A stretch of 64,000 nt of DNA from Flavobacteriales bacterium (GTDB lineage: Bacteria; Bacteroidota; Bacteroidia; Flavobacteriales_D; Sanyastnellaceae): contig JAGYJM010000002.1 of NCBI GenBank assembly GCA_018402085.1, forward strand, positions 1,364,001 through 1,428,000, in the 5' to 3' direction. Position 1 is the first letter of the stretch; each line of letters starts with the position of its first letter. Shown here piece by piece: positions 17,428 to 26,276 of this stretch. The notes under the pieces were generated by a model. It made no database searches and was not told where the DNA came from. It saw only the letters and a list, made by a program, of their open reading frames with translations. The translations under genes and the position numbers were made by a program.

Positions 17428-18273
17428 ATGAATTACGTTTTTCACGACGGTAACTTCTACCCCTCTGACGGTCCGGTGCTGTCGGTTGCGAACAGGGCTT
17501 TTCACTTTGCCGACGGTTTCTTCGAGACCATTCGGGTAGTGCATGGTCAGCCCGTCTTTCTCGATGCACACTTCAGTAGGATTCTTGATTCAATGAAGGC
17601 CTACCGCTTTGAGCGATCCATACAGTTCACCAGGCAAAAACTTGAAAAGGAATTGCTTTCATTGTTAGAGAAAAACGGCATCCATCAGGGAGGACGTGTG
17701 CGCATTACCTTTTCTCGAAAGAGTGAGGGTTTTTACAAGCCTGCTGACAATGAAGTCGATTACGTTATGGAGGCTTACGCGCTCGAGCATAATCAATGGG
17801 TCATCAATCAGCAAGGCAAGAAGGTAGATCTTTACCCTGAAATTAAGAAGGATGTCAACCCGCTAAGCATTTACAAAAATTTAGACAGCAAGCTCTACGT
17901 GCTCGCCAGCATTTTTGCCCGGGAGAAGGGCCTTGACGATGTTTTGATACAGAATTACAAGGGAGGCATCATAGAGGCGACCTCGGCAAATATCTTTATC
18001 GCCAGCAACGGCGTTTTATATACTTCGTCACTTGAAGACGGGCCCATTGCCGGAATTATGCGCATGCAGGTAATCAACCTTGCACTTGAACACAATATCA
18101 AGATTTACGAGTGCACACTGACCCCTCAGAACCTGCTTGCTGCTGACGAACTTTTTTTCACCAATGCCATCAGCGGCATTCAGTGGGTGAGCAGTTACCG
18201 CACAAAACGCTACTTTAATCAGACTGCGCAACGCATTCTTGCACTGTTGAATGCATCCGTTAATGCCGGTTAA
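17428..18273 (+). CDS. PLP-dependent aminotransferase class IV
   Basis: Fold-type IV PLP enzyme, the group of D-amino acid transaminase, branched-chain aminotransferase and 4-amino-4-deoxychorismate lyase. The 281 residues include the opening NRAFHFADGFFETIRVVHG, the PLP lysine in SIYKNLDSKLYVLAS (about Lys150, the position of Lys145 in D-amino acid transaminase), and IIEATSANIFIASNG with the conserved Glu and Asn. The C-terminal block ELFFTNAISGIQWVSSY resembles aminodeoxychorismate lyases. It starts directly on the stop of the phosphatase gene. Substrate not assigned. Confidence 0.88.
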   Translation: MNYVFHDGNFYPSDGPVLSVANRAFHFADGFFETIRVVHGQPVFLDAHFSRILDSMKAYRFERSIQFTRQKLEKELLSLLEKNGIHQGGRVRITFSRKSEGFYKPADNEVDYVMEAYALEHNQWVINQQGKKVDLYPEIKKDVNPLSIYKNLDSKLYVLASIFAREKGLDDVLIQNYKGGIIEATSANIFIASNGVLYTSSLEDGPIAGIMRMQVINLALEHNIKIYECTLTPQNLLAADELFFTNAISGIQWVSSYRTKRYFNQTAQRILALLNASVNAG

Positions 18274-18320
18274 AAAAGCATAAGACAGACCATCGGTAGC
18301 GATCACCCGACGATTTTGGC

Positions 18321-18328
18321 TATTTTTG
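18321..18328 (+). promoter_or_regulatory. -7 box of the secreted CarboxypepD_reg gene
   Basis: Perfect TATTTTTG, ending 5 nt before the ATG at 18334. This predicts a leaderless or nearly leaderless mRNA and settles the start. No clear -33 TTG was seen. Confidence 0.55.
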
Positions 18329-18333
18329 AAACA

Positions 18334-18960
18334 ATGAAATGGACCCTCGTATTTGTCCTCTTTACCATTGCTTTCTGCGCAAAAGCGCAGGATGATGACA
18401 CTCCCCGTGTGGTTCAGTTCAGCGGATTGGTGGTCACAGGTGACTCGCTCACCCCGGTGCCTTTTACCACGGTTTTCCGCACCCGTGACGAACGCGGCAC
18501 TATTACAGACAATCTCGGTTTTTTCAGCATTCCGGCCTACGCCGGAGATACCATCAAATTCTCCAGCGTCGGCTACCTCGCTGCGAAATATGTCATTCCG
18601 GATTCGCTCACCACAAACCGCTACAATATGGTGCAGGTCATGCGACGCGACACGGTGCAGCTCGAGACCACCTTCATCTATCCCTGGCCAACCAAAGAGC
18701 GCTTCCGTGAAGAGTTTCTGTCGCTCGATCTTCCGGATACCAAAGAAGAAGTTGCCCAGCGCAACCTTGAAGCGGCTATGCTGTACGAACGGATGAACGA
18801 AATGGGAATGACTTCAGACGAGAATTACCGTTACGCCATGCAGCGTGAAACCCAGAAGATTCAATACGCCGGAGCCATCCCTACTGTCAGTCTTCTCAAC
18901 CCAATTGCCTGGGCTCAATTTATACAGGCATGGCGAAGAGGAGATTTCGGCAAGCAGTGA
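18334..18960 (+). CDS. Secreted protein with carboxypeptidase-regulatory-like domain
   Basis: Exported protein of unknown function. Signal peptide MKWTLVFVLFTIAFCAKAQ, then a carboxypeptidase-regulatory-like beta domain (VVQFSGLVVTGDSLTPVPFTT, GTITDNLGFFSIPAYAGDTIKFSSVGY) at about residues 25-105. This is the module usually found at the N-terminus of SusC/TonB receptors, but here it is free-standing. A charged helical C-terminal half of about 100 residues (KERFREEFLSLDLPDTKEE, AMLYERMNEMGM) follows. No beta-barrel, lipobox or T9SS tail. Likely periplasmic. Confidence 0.72.
   Translation: MKWTLVFVLFTIAFCAKAQDDDTPRVVQFSGLVVTGDSLTPVPFTTVFRTRDERGTITDNLGFFSIPAYAGDTIKFSSVGYLAAKYVIPDSLTTNRYNMVQVMRRDTVQLETTFIYPWPTKERFREEFLSLDLPDTKEEVAQRNLEAAMLYERMNEMGMTSDENYRYAMQRETQKIQYAGAIPTVSLLNPIAWAQFIQAWRRGDFGKQ
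18376..18394 (+). repeat. GGATG hairpin motif, copy 7
   Basis: Arms TGCGC/GCGCA, loop AAAA, tail GGATG. It encodes the end of the signal peptide (C-A-K-A-Q-D). Confidence 0.8.
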
Positions 18961-18970
18961 TCTGTATGCC

Positions 18971-19096
18971 GTCTGCGGTCAGCGGTCTGCGGTCTGCGGT
19001 CAGCGGTCTGCCGTCTGCTGTCTGCTGTCTGCTGTCTGCGGTCTAGGACCCCTCACTCAATCCCGCTTCGCAGTCTCGGGAGTTCCCCTGAATTCA
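18971..19096 (+). repeat. Heptamer tandem repeat with 56-bp tail, copy A
   Basis: Ten head-to-tail heptamers of the form GTC(T/A)GC(G/C/T) at 18971-19040, followed by a 56-bp unique tail (19041-19096). The tail recurs at 19588-19643 with 51 of 56 matches. Confidence 0.85.
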
Positions 19097-19157
19097 GCAG
19101 AGCCTTTCAGTGAGTTGTGTGACCTGGAAGCGTCCTGAAAGCGTCCCAAAGGCGTCC

Positions 19158-19505
19158 TCATCCCGATGCGTCGTTATTTTGCTCAAACCCATAATCGCGT
19201 TCAACCCTGGCCACCCTTGTCTTATAAGCCCTATACCAGTCTGCACGACCTTTTTTCTGGGCCACGGCATGATCCACATGCTGCTTCCATTTTCGGATAG
19301 CGTGTTCATCCCGCCAGTAAGATACGGTGATACCGACCTCTTCTCTGGCGCTTTCAATACCAAGAAAACCTTCTTGCTCCCCGGCGAGAGCTACCATTAA
19401 GTCAGCCATAGACTGGTAGCCTTCGGCTACGTCGGTGCGAACAGAAGTAAATATGACTGCATAATAAGGAGGTGAGGGTGTAGCGGCTATTAACGTTGAC
19501 TTCAT
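19158..19505 (-). CDS. Antibiotic biosynthesis monooxygenase (ABM) domain protein
   Basis: Small dimeric alpha/beta-barrel protein of the ABM superfamily, related to YgiN/YqjZ-like proteins. About 115 residues from ATG 19505: YYAVIFTSVRTDVAEGYQSM, GFLGIESAREEVGITVSYWRD and an Ile/Trp-rich AIRKWKQHVDHAVAQKKGRADWY, the pattern of the group annotated as heme-degrading or general ABM enzymes. A perfect -7 box on the minus strand sits upstream (19538-19545). The gene lies alone between two direct copies of a repeat element. The actual reaction is unknown. Confidence 0.83.
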   Translation of the reverse strand: MKSTLIAATPSPPYYAVIFTSVRTDVAEGYQSMADLMVALAGEQEGFLGIESAREEVGITVSYWRDEHAIRKWKQHVDHAVAQKKGRADWYRAYKTRVARVERDYGFEQNNDASG

Positions 19506-19537
19506 CGCTTGGGAGATAATAAACGCACTGTGCAAAG

Positions 19538-19545
19538 CAAAATTA
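19538..19545 (-). promoter_or_regulatory. -7 box of the ABM gene
   Basis: TAATTTTG on the minus strand, 33-40 nt upstream of the ATG at 19505. Confidence 0.5.
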
Positions 19546-19566
19546 CAGAAAGTACAGCTGTAGGCC

Positions 19567-19649
19567 GTCTGCCGTCAGCGGTCAGCGGTCTAGGACTCCT
19601 CACTCAATCCCGCTTCGCGGTCTCGGTAGCTCCCCTGATTTCAGGGGAG
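19567..19649 (+). repeat. Heptamer tandem repeat with 56-bp tail, copy B
   Basis: Three heptamers (19567-19587), then the same tail as copy A at 19588-19643. In this copy the tail end forms a perfect 9-bp hairpin CTCCCCTGA/TCAGGGGAG (19630-19649) that is decayed in copy A. Confidence 0.85.
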
Positions 19650-19706
19650 CCTTTGATTATTTGCACGTCCCGAGGGCGTCCTGAAAGAATCCCAAACGAT
19701 ACAAAA

Positions 19707-19735
19707 AAGGCCCCGGGGAACCGGGGCCTTTTCTC
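19707..19735 (-). terminator. Terminator of the FG-GAP protein gene
   Basis: Perfect 10-bp stem AAGGCCCCGG/CCGGGGCCTT with a 4-nt loop at 19707-19730. It has A/T tracts on both sides and lies 20 nt beyond the stop of the minus-strand gene. Confidence 0.85.
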
Positions 19736-19750
19736 TCAAAAATGAGAAGT

Positions 19751-22492
19751 TTATTTGATCACAAAACGCGCGGTGTGCTGTTCTTCTCCTGCAACAACTG
19801 ACAGGTGATAAACTCCCGGAGCAAGGTGCCCGAGATCAAGCACACGATTCACTTCGCGCTGGCTGTTGTTCCAGTCTTCGGTAAATACCTGCTTGCCCAT
19901 TACATCAGTGATCTCGAGGCGCATGTCTGCTGCATCATTCAGCGCAATACGCAGGTTAATCACACCCTCGGATGGGTTCGGGAAGAGATCAAACCGAGTA
20001 AATAGTTCGCTGTTCTCCACGTTCGTTACGGTCACTGCAACTTCTACGCGATCGCTCGGACACATTACTGAGGCTTTCTCAATAGTCCAGTCATAGAAAT
20101 AGTAGTAATAGCCGCTTCCGTAATTCGAGGTGGTTAATTCTCCTACAGTTCCAATCGGGTATGGGTAGTTGACCCCACTATTATTGCGGAAGAGATTGGC
20201 CTCCGGACAACGCAGTGAGAAGTCAATTCCTTCTGGCACGTCAAAGCCGAGGTCAATGACCTGCTCACCAACTGCGAGGTTCACAATGAGCTCGTCGAGA
20301 ACCACTCCGTTCTGATCAACGAGTCGGATGGTGCGGTTACCTGCTCCGGCGCTTTCGGGTACGAAAACGGTGACGTTCTCAATGGTGAAGGGCTCCCACG
20401 CATTAAAGTAGCTTTCACCGCCGATCGATGGCAACCCGCCGCCACCGTCGTTATAGTCTTGTTTACCACCTTGCTCGGTTCCACCGCCGTAAATAGCATT
20501 GGCCTCTACCCAAAAACTGGTTGTTTCGGTGAGCATACCAGTGGTGTAGGTTTCACCTTCAGCCAGCGGCAAGAATGCGTCTTCTGTTTCATACCATAGA
20601 ATATTTTCTCCACTCGCAGAGAGCTCTGCCATGTCGCCTTCGTTGATTTCAACCCCTTCTACAACGGGCTCTTCGGCGGCGTCAAGTACTGTGATTTCTA
20701 TCGGGTCAGACTCAAGTGTAACATTGTCACAGAGAGCGTCAATCTGCACAGAGTATGTTCCGCTTTCCGTCACCACGATGGTTTGATCTGTAAGGCCATT
20801 TGACCACTCGTATCCACTGCCTTCACTGGCTGTCAGAAAGGTCTCCCCTCCTTCACAAAATACGTTCTCGCCTTGAAGGGTAACACTAGGCACTTCTTCT
20901 TCAACAACGGTTACTTCAACTGTATTGGATACTGAAGCACAACCATCCGCATCGTATACGACTACACTGTAGCTGCCTGATTCTGACACATCAATACTCT
21001 GGCCGTCTTCACCGTTTGACCAGGTATAGGAAGCTCCATTTTCAGCACTAAGCTCAATGCTGGTGCCCGGGCAAATATTGAGTGATCCGTCATAAGCAAT
21101 CTCACCTGGCTCAGTCAGACATTCTGCCTCAATGTAGTGGTGATACGTGTTGATGTCAGGGTTGTCAACGGAGGTTGTGATACCGCTGGGCCACTTGATA
21201 ATGACCTGCTCAATTTCAGTAGACTGACCCAGGCCGAAATGGACGGTTAACGATCTCATCGGACTGAAAGACTCGCCTGACCGGACTTCACGGACTTGCA
21301 TTCCGAAGTCCCCATAGATTTCAACACGAGCACCGATGGCATCCTTATTAGAAACAATTCCTTCAAGGTGAAATTTCACCCAATTGTTGTCATTACCATC
21401 ATTCACCCAAAGGTTAGATCCATTTATAACATCGAGAAATCCGTCATTATTAAAGTCGCCTATACCGCCATCATCAAAGTTCAGATTGGTTGGAGTGAAC
21501 GTGCCGTCACCATTATTCAGGTAAAGTTCATCGCCCAACTCTGAGAAGATGTCAATGTAGCCGTTGTTATCGAAATCACCGGCGTCACCGTTCCATGCAC
21601 CCAAATCATTCGCGTCAATGCCGCTTCCTTCAATGATATCAGTGAAAGTTCCGTCACCGTTATTCTGCATCAGGCGGTTTGCCCAGCTGTGGTTTACGAT
21701 GAACGCATCAAAGTCGCCGTCATTATCGAAATCAGCGAATATGGTGGTCCAGGATTGATCGTCATCGTTCATGTTGGCCTCTTCACCTACTTCGGTGAAT
21801 GTGCCGTCACCGTTGTTGCGGTAAAGCAGGTTAATCCTTTGCACATCACCCGGAGGTGCTCCACCCCGACACTTGGTAATGTAAAGGTCGATGTCCCAGT
21901 CATTGTCGTAATCGACCCATATCGCAGAGTAGTTACCACCTGCGTCAAGGGTCTGAATCAGGCCCTGGTCAAGCTCAAGATTGCCGCTGCCGTCATTCCG
22001 GTAAGGGTGGCTGAGGTCAACATCGTGGCAGACAAAGGAATCAAGATGTCCGTCATTGTCAATATCAGCAAACGTGGAGCGTTGCGAGAAGATGTACTCC
22101 GGACGGGCATCTTCAGTGAAGTCAGTGCCATCTGCGTTCGCCATCACGAAAGACACGCGCGATCCATTTCCAAAGAGCAAGTCGGTGAAGCCATTTCCAT
22201 CGATATCGGCTGCCGCAATACTCCAGTTCGGAAGGTTTTGGATGTTCATATCAATATGAACTCCTTCGAAGGTGCCGTCGGGCTGTTGGTAATCGATATA
22301 GATGCCGCCACTGTTCACTCGAACGACATCATCGAGATCGTCGCCGTTCATATCAACGGCACAATCAGATGAGCCGCCGCCTGCAGACTGCAGTAGGTTG
22401 TTCATGTTCGTAAAGGTTACCTGAGCACTTAGGGTGAAGGCTCCCAGTACCATTGCGAACAGCATCAGGTGTTTGAGGTAATTATTTGACAT
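19751..22492 (-). CDS. Secreted FG-GAP/VCBS repeat and ASPIC/UnbV protein with T9SS tail
   Basis: Large surface protein, probably adhesive or glycan-binding; no enzyme motif seen. Signal peptide MSNNYLKHLMLFAMVLGAFTLSAQ. Residues about 45-380 hold a propeller of FG-GAP/VCBS repeats with calcium-type loops (DMNGDDLDD, DIDGNGFTD, DFDNDGDFDAF, DFDNNGYIDIF). Then comes an ASPIC/UnbV domain (GIVSNKDAIGARVEIYG, SMRSLTVHFGLG, IIKWPSG), two Ig-like modules with repeated YxWSNG blocks, a beta-sandwich region, and a C-terminal T9SS sorting domain (FDLFPNPSEGVINLRI to FVIK). It ends at a strong terminator. Confidence 0.9.
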   Translation of the reverse strand: MSNNYLKHLMLFAMVLGAFTLSAQVTFTNMNNLLQSAGGGSSDCAVDMNGDDLDDVVRVNSGGIYIDYQQPDGTFEGVHIDMNIQNLPNWSIAAADIDGNGFTDLLFGNGSRVSFVMANADGTDFTEDARPEYIFSQRSTFADIDNDGHLDSFVCHDVDLSHPYRNDGSGNLELDQGLIQTLDAGGNYSAIWVDYDNDWDIDLYITKCRGGAPPGDVQRINLLYRNNGDGTFTEVGEEANMNDDDQSWTTIFADFDNDGDFDAFIVNHSWANRLMQNNGDGTFTDIIEGSGIDANDLGAWNGDAGDFDNNGYIDIFSELGDELYLNNGDGTFTPTNLNFDDGGIGDFNNDGFLDVINGSNLWVNDGNDNNWVKFHLEGIVSNKDAIGARVEIYGDFGMQVREVRSGESFSPMRSLTVHFGLGQSTEIEQVIIKWPSGITTSVDNPDINTYHHYIEAECLTEPGEIAYDGSLNICPGTSIELSAENGASYTWSNGEDGQSIDVSESGSYSVVVYDADGCASVSNTVEVTVVEEEVPSVTLQGENVFCEGGETFLTASEGSGYEWSNGLTDQTIVVTESGTYSVQIDALCDNVTLESDPIEITVLDAAEEPVVEGVEINEGDMAELSASGENILWYETEDAFLPLAEGETYTTGMLTETTSFWVEANAIYGGGTEQGGKQDYNDGGGGLPSIGGESYFNAWEPFTIENVTVFVPESAGAGNRTIRLVDQNGVVLDELIVNLAVGEQVIDLGFDVPEGIDFSLRCPEANLFRNNSGVNYPYPIGTVGELTTSNYGSGYYYYFYDWTIEKASVMCPSDRVEVAVTVTNVENSELFTRFDLFPNPSEGVINLRIALNDAADMRLEITDVMGKQVFTEDWNNSQREVNRVLDLGHLAPGVYHLSVVAGEEQHTARFVIK

Positions 22493-22541
22493 AAGGATAT
22501 AAGATTTAATGGCGCCCGGATCGGCCGGGCTGCGTTGGTTC

Positions 22542-24488
22542 CTAATCTAAGTACAAGGTGCGGGTATAAACCGTTGCGTCTTCACCTTCAAAAACAAAGA
22601 TATACACTCCCCCCGCGAGGGCTTGCTGAATCTGATCTTGTCCGGAGGTAACAGCAGTTTTGAAGATCAACTGACCGCTCAAGGTGAAGAGTGCAATCGT
22701 TCCCGGACGATCTATTTCCCATCCAAGGTAACCATTTCCGGGATTAAACAGTGTTATTTGGGGTAACACAGGTGTTTCATTTAGGCCCACATAGCCGCTA
22801 AAAAGGTCCTCCTCTCTAACGAGCACCGGCGTGCGATCGGCAGCGTCGTACATCTCTGCAAAATGGTTGATCACCGGATCGTCCCAGGCGAAGAGTTCTT
22901 CAGTGAACTTTGGTGGTATGCTTTGATAGTATGCCTTCACCACCACGTTGACATTTGGGCTTTCGCTTCCCTCAACCGGAATATGATACTCGATGTAATC
23001 AGCACCTGAACCTTCGCTGTCATCGGCAAAGCGATTGAAATTATCATCAGTCAGTGCATTGCCCACAATCAGCGTGGTGTCATAGACTTCGTGTGTTGTC
23101 GAGAAGCCAAGAGGTGGCAAGCGATTATCCTTAAGGTAATCATCAGCACGTTCAAGCACCGTTGTCGGGTTACCTTCGGTATCGGCCATGACCATCTCAT
23201 AAATCTGTACCTGGTCTTCGCTCGTGATCACGTTGTGATGGGGTTCAAATCCCTCATCTTCATCCGTGAGATAAAAAGCATCGTCCCACTCGCCGCTGCT
23301 GAAGATCACTTCATTTGTAGCCTCATCGGTAGCCGTAACCTGTAAGAAAAGTCGACGAGCCGGATAACCACTCGGGAATTTATGTCCGGCCAGATTTTCC
23401 ACGCTCACACCAATTTTGAGTGTTTCGTCATCGCGTTCCATTTCCTCTATATCGAGCACCAGTGATTGAAATTGAAGCATGTCTAATGTCGCCTGAATAG
23501 TTGCGTCAAAATCTTCTGTATCAGCGCTTATACCGAGGGTATCTTTGTTATCGCGCATGATTTCCAGCATCAGCTTGTTGCCACCAACCAGGGTGTGTAA
23601 AGAAAACGGCGCGCGCCCCGGTGTATCATAACCCGCCGCCAGTCCGATCGGCACCTGTTCAGGCAATTCAGGCATGTGGCAACTCTGACAGGTTACATTC
23701 AGCGCATCCTCTCCGTATTCGCTGTTGAGCCATTCATGGTAGGTTGCCTGTTCAATAAAGGTTTCGCCAGTATTGTTGCCTTCAAGGTCAACGGTATTGG
23801 TAATCAGCGTGTGACACCCGGCACAACTGCCTGCGTCAGAAATGTGCATGCTGAATACCGGCTCATATCCGCTCTGCAGGGCCATCGGACTCACGAGCGG
23901 ACTTTCAAAGGGGCCGTAGGCTACCTGTTCTTGTGCATAGTGCAGATTTCCGCTGTGCTCATTGCCGAGGTTTTCGTCGGTCTGCTGATGGCAGGCAACA
24001 CATGACACACCATCGAGGCCGGCGGTATCTGTCTGAAGATGGGCAAAAGTATAAGACTCTGTGCCTGTGGCCTCCATAGCGTGACGCCCGAGTGGTGCAT
24101 GGCATTTGGTACAAAAATTACCTATTTCTTCCTCGTGTTCTGGGTTGGTAAGAATCTCCTGCCGCATTTTAGCTTTCCAGAACGGGTCTCTTGCTGAGTT
24201 GGCCATAATTGATGAGCGCCAGTCATCCACCACATTCACATCCGTACCATCAGGAAGCGTTGAAGCAATGCCGTCAGGATCTTGTCCGTGACAATTGACA
24301 CATGCCCCTGATGTCGCGAAAAGCCCATTGAATACATTAGGCAGATTATTCGCCAGTGAGGCATAACGCGAGTATTCGTCAGCACTATGGTATGCGCGAA
24401 GCTCGCCAGCATCTTCGGTCGTAAATGACACAAAGATCGCAGCAATGGCGGCCATTATAAGGATCACCGAGGTTCTCAGCAGGTTCAT
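22542..24488 (-). CDS. Pentaheme cytochrome c with T9SS-like C-terminal tail
   Basis: Predicted electron carrier or reductase exported from the cell. A signal/anchor segment (LLRTSVILIMAAIAAIFVSF) opens the 648-residue protein. Five CxxCH heme sites follow: CVNCH 63-67, CTKCH 126-130, CVACH 163-167, CAGCH 222-226 and CQSCH 267-271. Residues about 330-560 look like beta-sandwich domains (LAGHKFPSGYPARRLFLQV), a layout seen in the cytochrome c554-like family. The last 65 residues (LFNPGNGYLGWEIDRPG, GGVYIFVFEG) resemble a T9SS sorting tail, though less canonical than the others in this window. It lies upstream of the FG-GAP gene on the same strand (49-nt gap), so they may be co-transcribed. Confidence 0.85.
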   Translation of the reverse strand: MNLLRTSVILIMAAIAAIFVSFTTEDAGELRAYHSADEYSRYASLANNLPNVFNGLFATSGACVNCHGQDPDGIASTLPDGTDVNVVDDWRSSIMANSARDPFWKAKMRQEILTNPEHEEEIGNFCTKCHAPLGRHAMEATGTESYTFAHLQTDTAGLDGVSCVACHQQTDENLGNEHSGNLHYAQEQVAYGPFESPLVSPMALQSGYEPVFSMHISDAGSCAGCHTLITNTVDLEGNNTGETFIEQATYHEWLNSEYGEDALNVTCQSCHMPELPEQVPIGLAAGYDTPGRAPFSLHTLVGGNKLMLEIMRDNKDTLGISADTEDFDATIQATLDMLQFQSLVLDIEEMERDDETLKIGVSVENLAGHKFPSGYPARRLFLQVTATDEATNEVIFSSGEWDDAFYLTDEDEGFEPHHNVITSEDQVQIYEMVMADTEGNPTTVLERADDYLKDNRLPPLGFSTTHEVYDTTLIVGNALTDDNFNRFADDSEGSGADYIEYHIPVEGSESPNVNVVVKAYYQSIPPKFTEELFAWDDPVINHFAEMYDAADRTPVLVREEDLFSGYVGLNETPVLPQITLFNPGNGYLGWEIDRPGTIALFTLSGQLIFKTAVTSGQDQIQQALAGGVYIFVFEGEDATVYTRTLYLD

Positions 24489-24932
24489 TCAGATTTCTTG
24501 CCAGACTTTAAAGGTAATTTTTTCCGTCAGAATATCTTAAAGGTTTTCCAGCGCATTCTTTTAATGCCAATAGAGAGGGATGCGCCAGACGCATCCTTTA
24601 GGTTCAATGGCATTTCTCAGACGGCTATAAGCCGTCTGCTCAAATCTACCGTGAGGTGATAAAGCAGCGCAACTATGCGCTGCCATCCGATCTCCTATCA
24701 CCCAACCCGAACGACCCTCACCGAAGCTTCATCTGCAGCATGAGCTTCGGAGCCACCCTGCATTAGGGTAGCCTTAGAATATTTATACCTCCCGAAGGAG
24801 TCCCGGAGGAGTCCTGAAAGTGTCCCGCAGGAGTCCCTCCAACTGTCTAACCTCAAACCTATATATGAGCATCGTCAGTTCCAAACGAAAACCTCTGGCT
24901 GAACTTTGCATATCGCCGAACGACCGATTGAT
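24489..24932. other. Gene-free region between divergent genes, filled with short hairpins
   Basis: No coding sequence. It contains a three-hairpin array (24578-24683), a longer hairpin with arms CCGAAGCT/AGCTTCGG (24721-24750), CCCT/AGGG (24756-24768) and a run of GGAGTCC-type words (24790-24840) resembling the text after the heptamer repeats. Promoters of hemN and of the cytochrome gene must lie here, but no clear TAnnTTTG box was found. Confidence 0.6.
24578..24683 (+). repeat. Three-hairpin intergenic array, copy 1
   Basis: GGATGCG/CGCATCC (24578-24596), AGACGGCT/AGCCGTCT (24619-24637) and GCAGCGCA/TGCGCTGC (24664-24683). The same order and spacing occur at 55502-55605. Confidence 0.8.
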
Positions 24933-26270
24933 ATGTCAGAACGCTTTCAACTAGTTCAAAAATACAGCCGCCGATTGCCTCGTTACACGAGCTATCCGCC
25001 TGTACCTGATTGGAACGGCACGCCAGATGAAGAAGCCTGGCTCACCTCGGTCGCTGAAACGGTGATGACCGGCGAAGGCATTTCACTGTATGTGCACCTT
25101 CCCTATTGCGAACGTCTCTGCACCTACTGTGGATGTAACAAGCGCATTACCGTCAATCACAAAGTGGAAATGCCCTATGTGAACGATGTCTTGCGCGAAT
25201 GGCAGCGCTACCGTGAAGTCTTGCCCGATGAACCCGTGATAGCTGAACTTCATCTCGGTGGCGGTACACCTACTTTTTTCAGCGCAGAAGCGCTGGATGC
25301 CTTGCTGACCCAACTCCTCAAGGATACCCGCCCGGCACCGCGTGCAGCCTGGAGCGTTGAGGTGCACCCCAGTTACACTTCTGCTGACCAACTGAATGTG
25401 CTTTACAAGCACGGCTTTCGCCGAATATCAATCGGTGTTCAGTCATTCGACCGGAAGGTGCAGTTTCTCATCAACCGCATTCAACCGTTCGAAGAGGTGG
25501 AAACACTGACACGTATGGCTCGTGAGATCGGGTTCACATCTGTCAATTACGACCTTTTGTATGGTCTCCCCCACCAGGAGCTTGACCTCGTGCTAAATGA
25601 TGTAAAACAAGTACTGAAGCTTCGGCCTGATCGCGTGGCATTTTACGGCTACGCGCATGTGCCGTGGAAACACCCAGGACAGCGTCGTTATACCGAAAAA
25701 GACCTTCCTGATGCGCGTGAGCGCTTTGAAAGTGCCGAGCTCGGACGAGAGCTTTTTGAAGCTGAGGGTTATGTTTCAATCGGTATGGACCACTTCGCTC
25801 TTCCAACTGATGACCTGACCGTTGCAGCGCGCAAAGGAAAGTTGCACCGCAATTTCATGGGCTATACTGAACAGCAAACCGAGCTGCTTATTGGTCTCGG
25901 CGTATCGTCTATCTCTGAAAGTCCGCTCGGATTCGTTCAAAATGAAAAGGTCATTGAACGATACCGTGAAAAGCTCGATGCCGGTGATAGCCTCTTCGTC
26001 AACGGGCATACTTTCTCCGAAGAAGATAAGCGCGTGCGTAAACACATCCTTGAGATCATGTGCAGCATGCAAACGCCGCTTCCTCATCGGAGGCATTTCA
26101 CCAATAGTGAATTGCTGAACATGATGTCGCATGACGGACTCATCCGTCTCGAACGCGACAGAATTGAAGTGCAACCCGGCGCCAACGCCTTCCTTCGCAG
26201 CGTCTGTGCAGCACTTGACCCAAAACAGAACACCGACCCTGAAGCACAGCGCTACAGTGTGAACCTCTGA
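24933..26270 (+). CDS. hemN: Oxygen-independent coproporphyrinogen III oxidase
   Basis: Radical-SAM enzyme converting coproporphyrinogen III to protoporphyrinogen IX without O2 in the cytoplasm. From ATG 24933 the protein has 445 residues. It carries the HemN opening KYSRRLPRYTSYPPVPDW, the radical-SAM cluster motif CERLCTYC plus the extra Cys of GCNKRIT, ELHLGGGTPTFFSAEAL, GVQSFDRKVQFLINR and YGLPHQ. It is a true HemN by its N-terminal extension, not the HemW relative. It leads the cbb3 oxidase cluster, which needs heme under low oxygen. The next start is 6 nt after its stop. Confidence 0.96.
   Translation: MSERFQLVQKYSRRLPRYTSYPPVPDWNGTPDEEAWLTSVAETVMTGEGISLYVHLPYCERLCTYCGCNKRITVNHKVEMPYVNDVLREWQRYREVLPDEPVIAELHLGGGTPTFFSAEALDALLTQLLKDTRPAPRAAWSVEVHPSYTSADQLNVLYKHGFRRISIGVQSFDRKVQFLINRIQPFEEVETLTRMAREIGFTSVNYDLLYGLPHQELDLVLNDVKQVLKLRPDRVAFYGYAHVPWKHPGQRRYTEKDLPDARERFESAELGRELFEAEGYVSIGMDHFALPTDDLTVAARKGKLHRNFMGYTEQQTELLIGLGVSSISESPLGFVQNEKVIERYREKLDAGDSLFVNGHTFSEEDKRVRKHILEIMCSMQTPLPHRRHFTNSELLNMMSHDGLIRLERDRIEVQPGANAFLRSVCAALDPKQNTDPEAQRYSVNL
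25281..25299 (+). repeat. GGATG hairpin motif, copy 8
   Basis: Arms AGCGC/GCGCT, loop AGAA, tail GGATG, in hemN (S-A-E-A-L-D-A), identical to copy 1 in an unrelated gene. Confidence 0.8.
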
Positions 26271-26276
26271 TGATTC

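Noticed and set aside
18971-19040. CRISPR array
   Set aside because: The repeat unit is only 7 bp, units are contiguous without spacers, and no cas gene is near.
24489-24932. Structural RNA or tRNA in the long gap
   Set aside because: The hairpins are short and independent; no tRNA cloverleaf or known RNA consensus was found.
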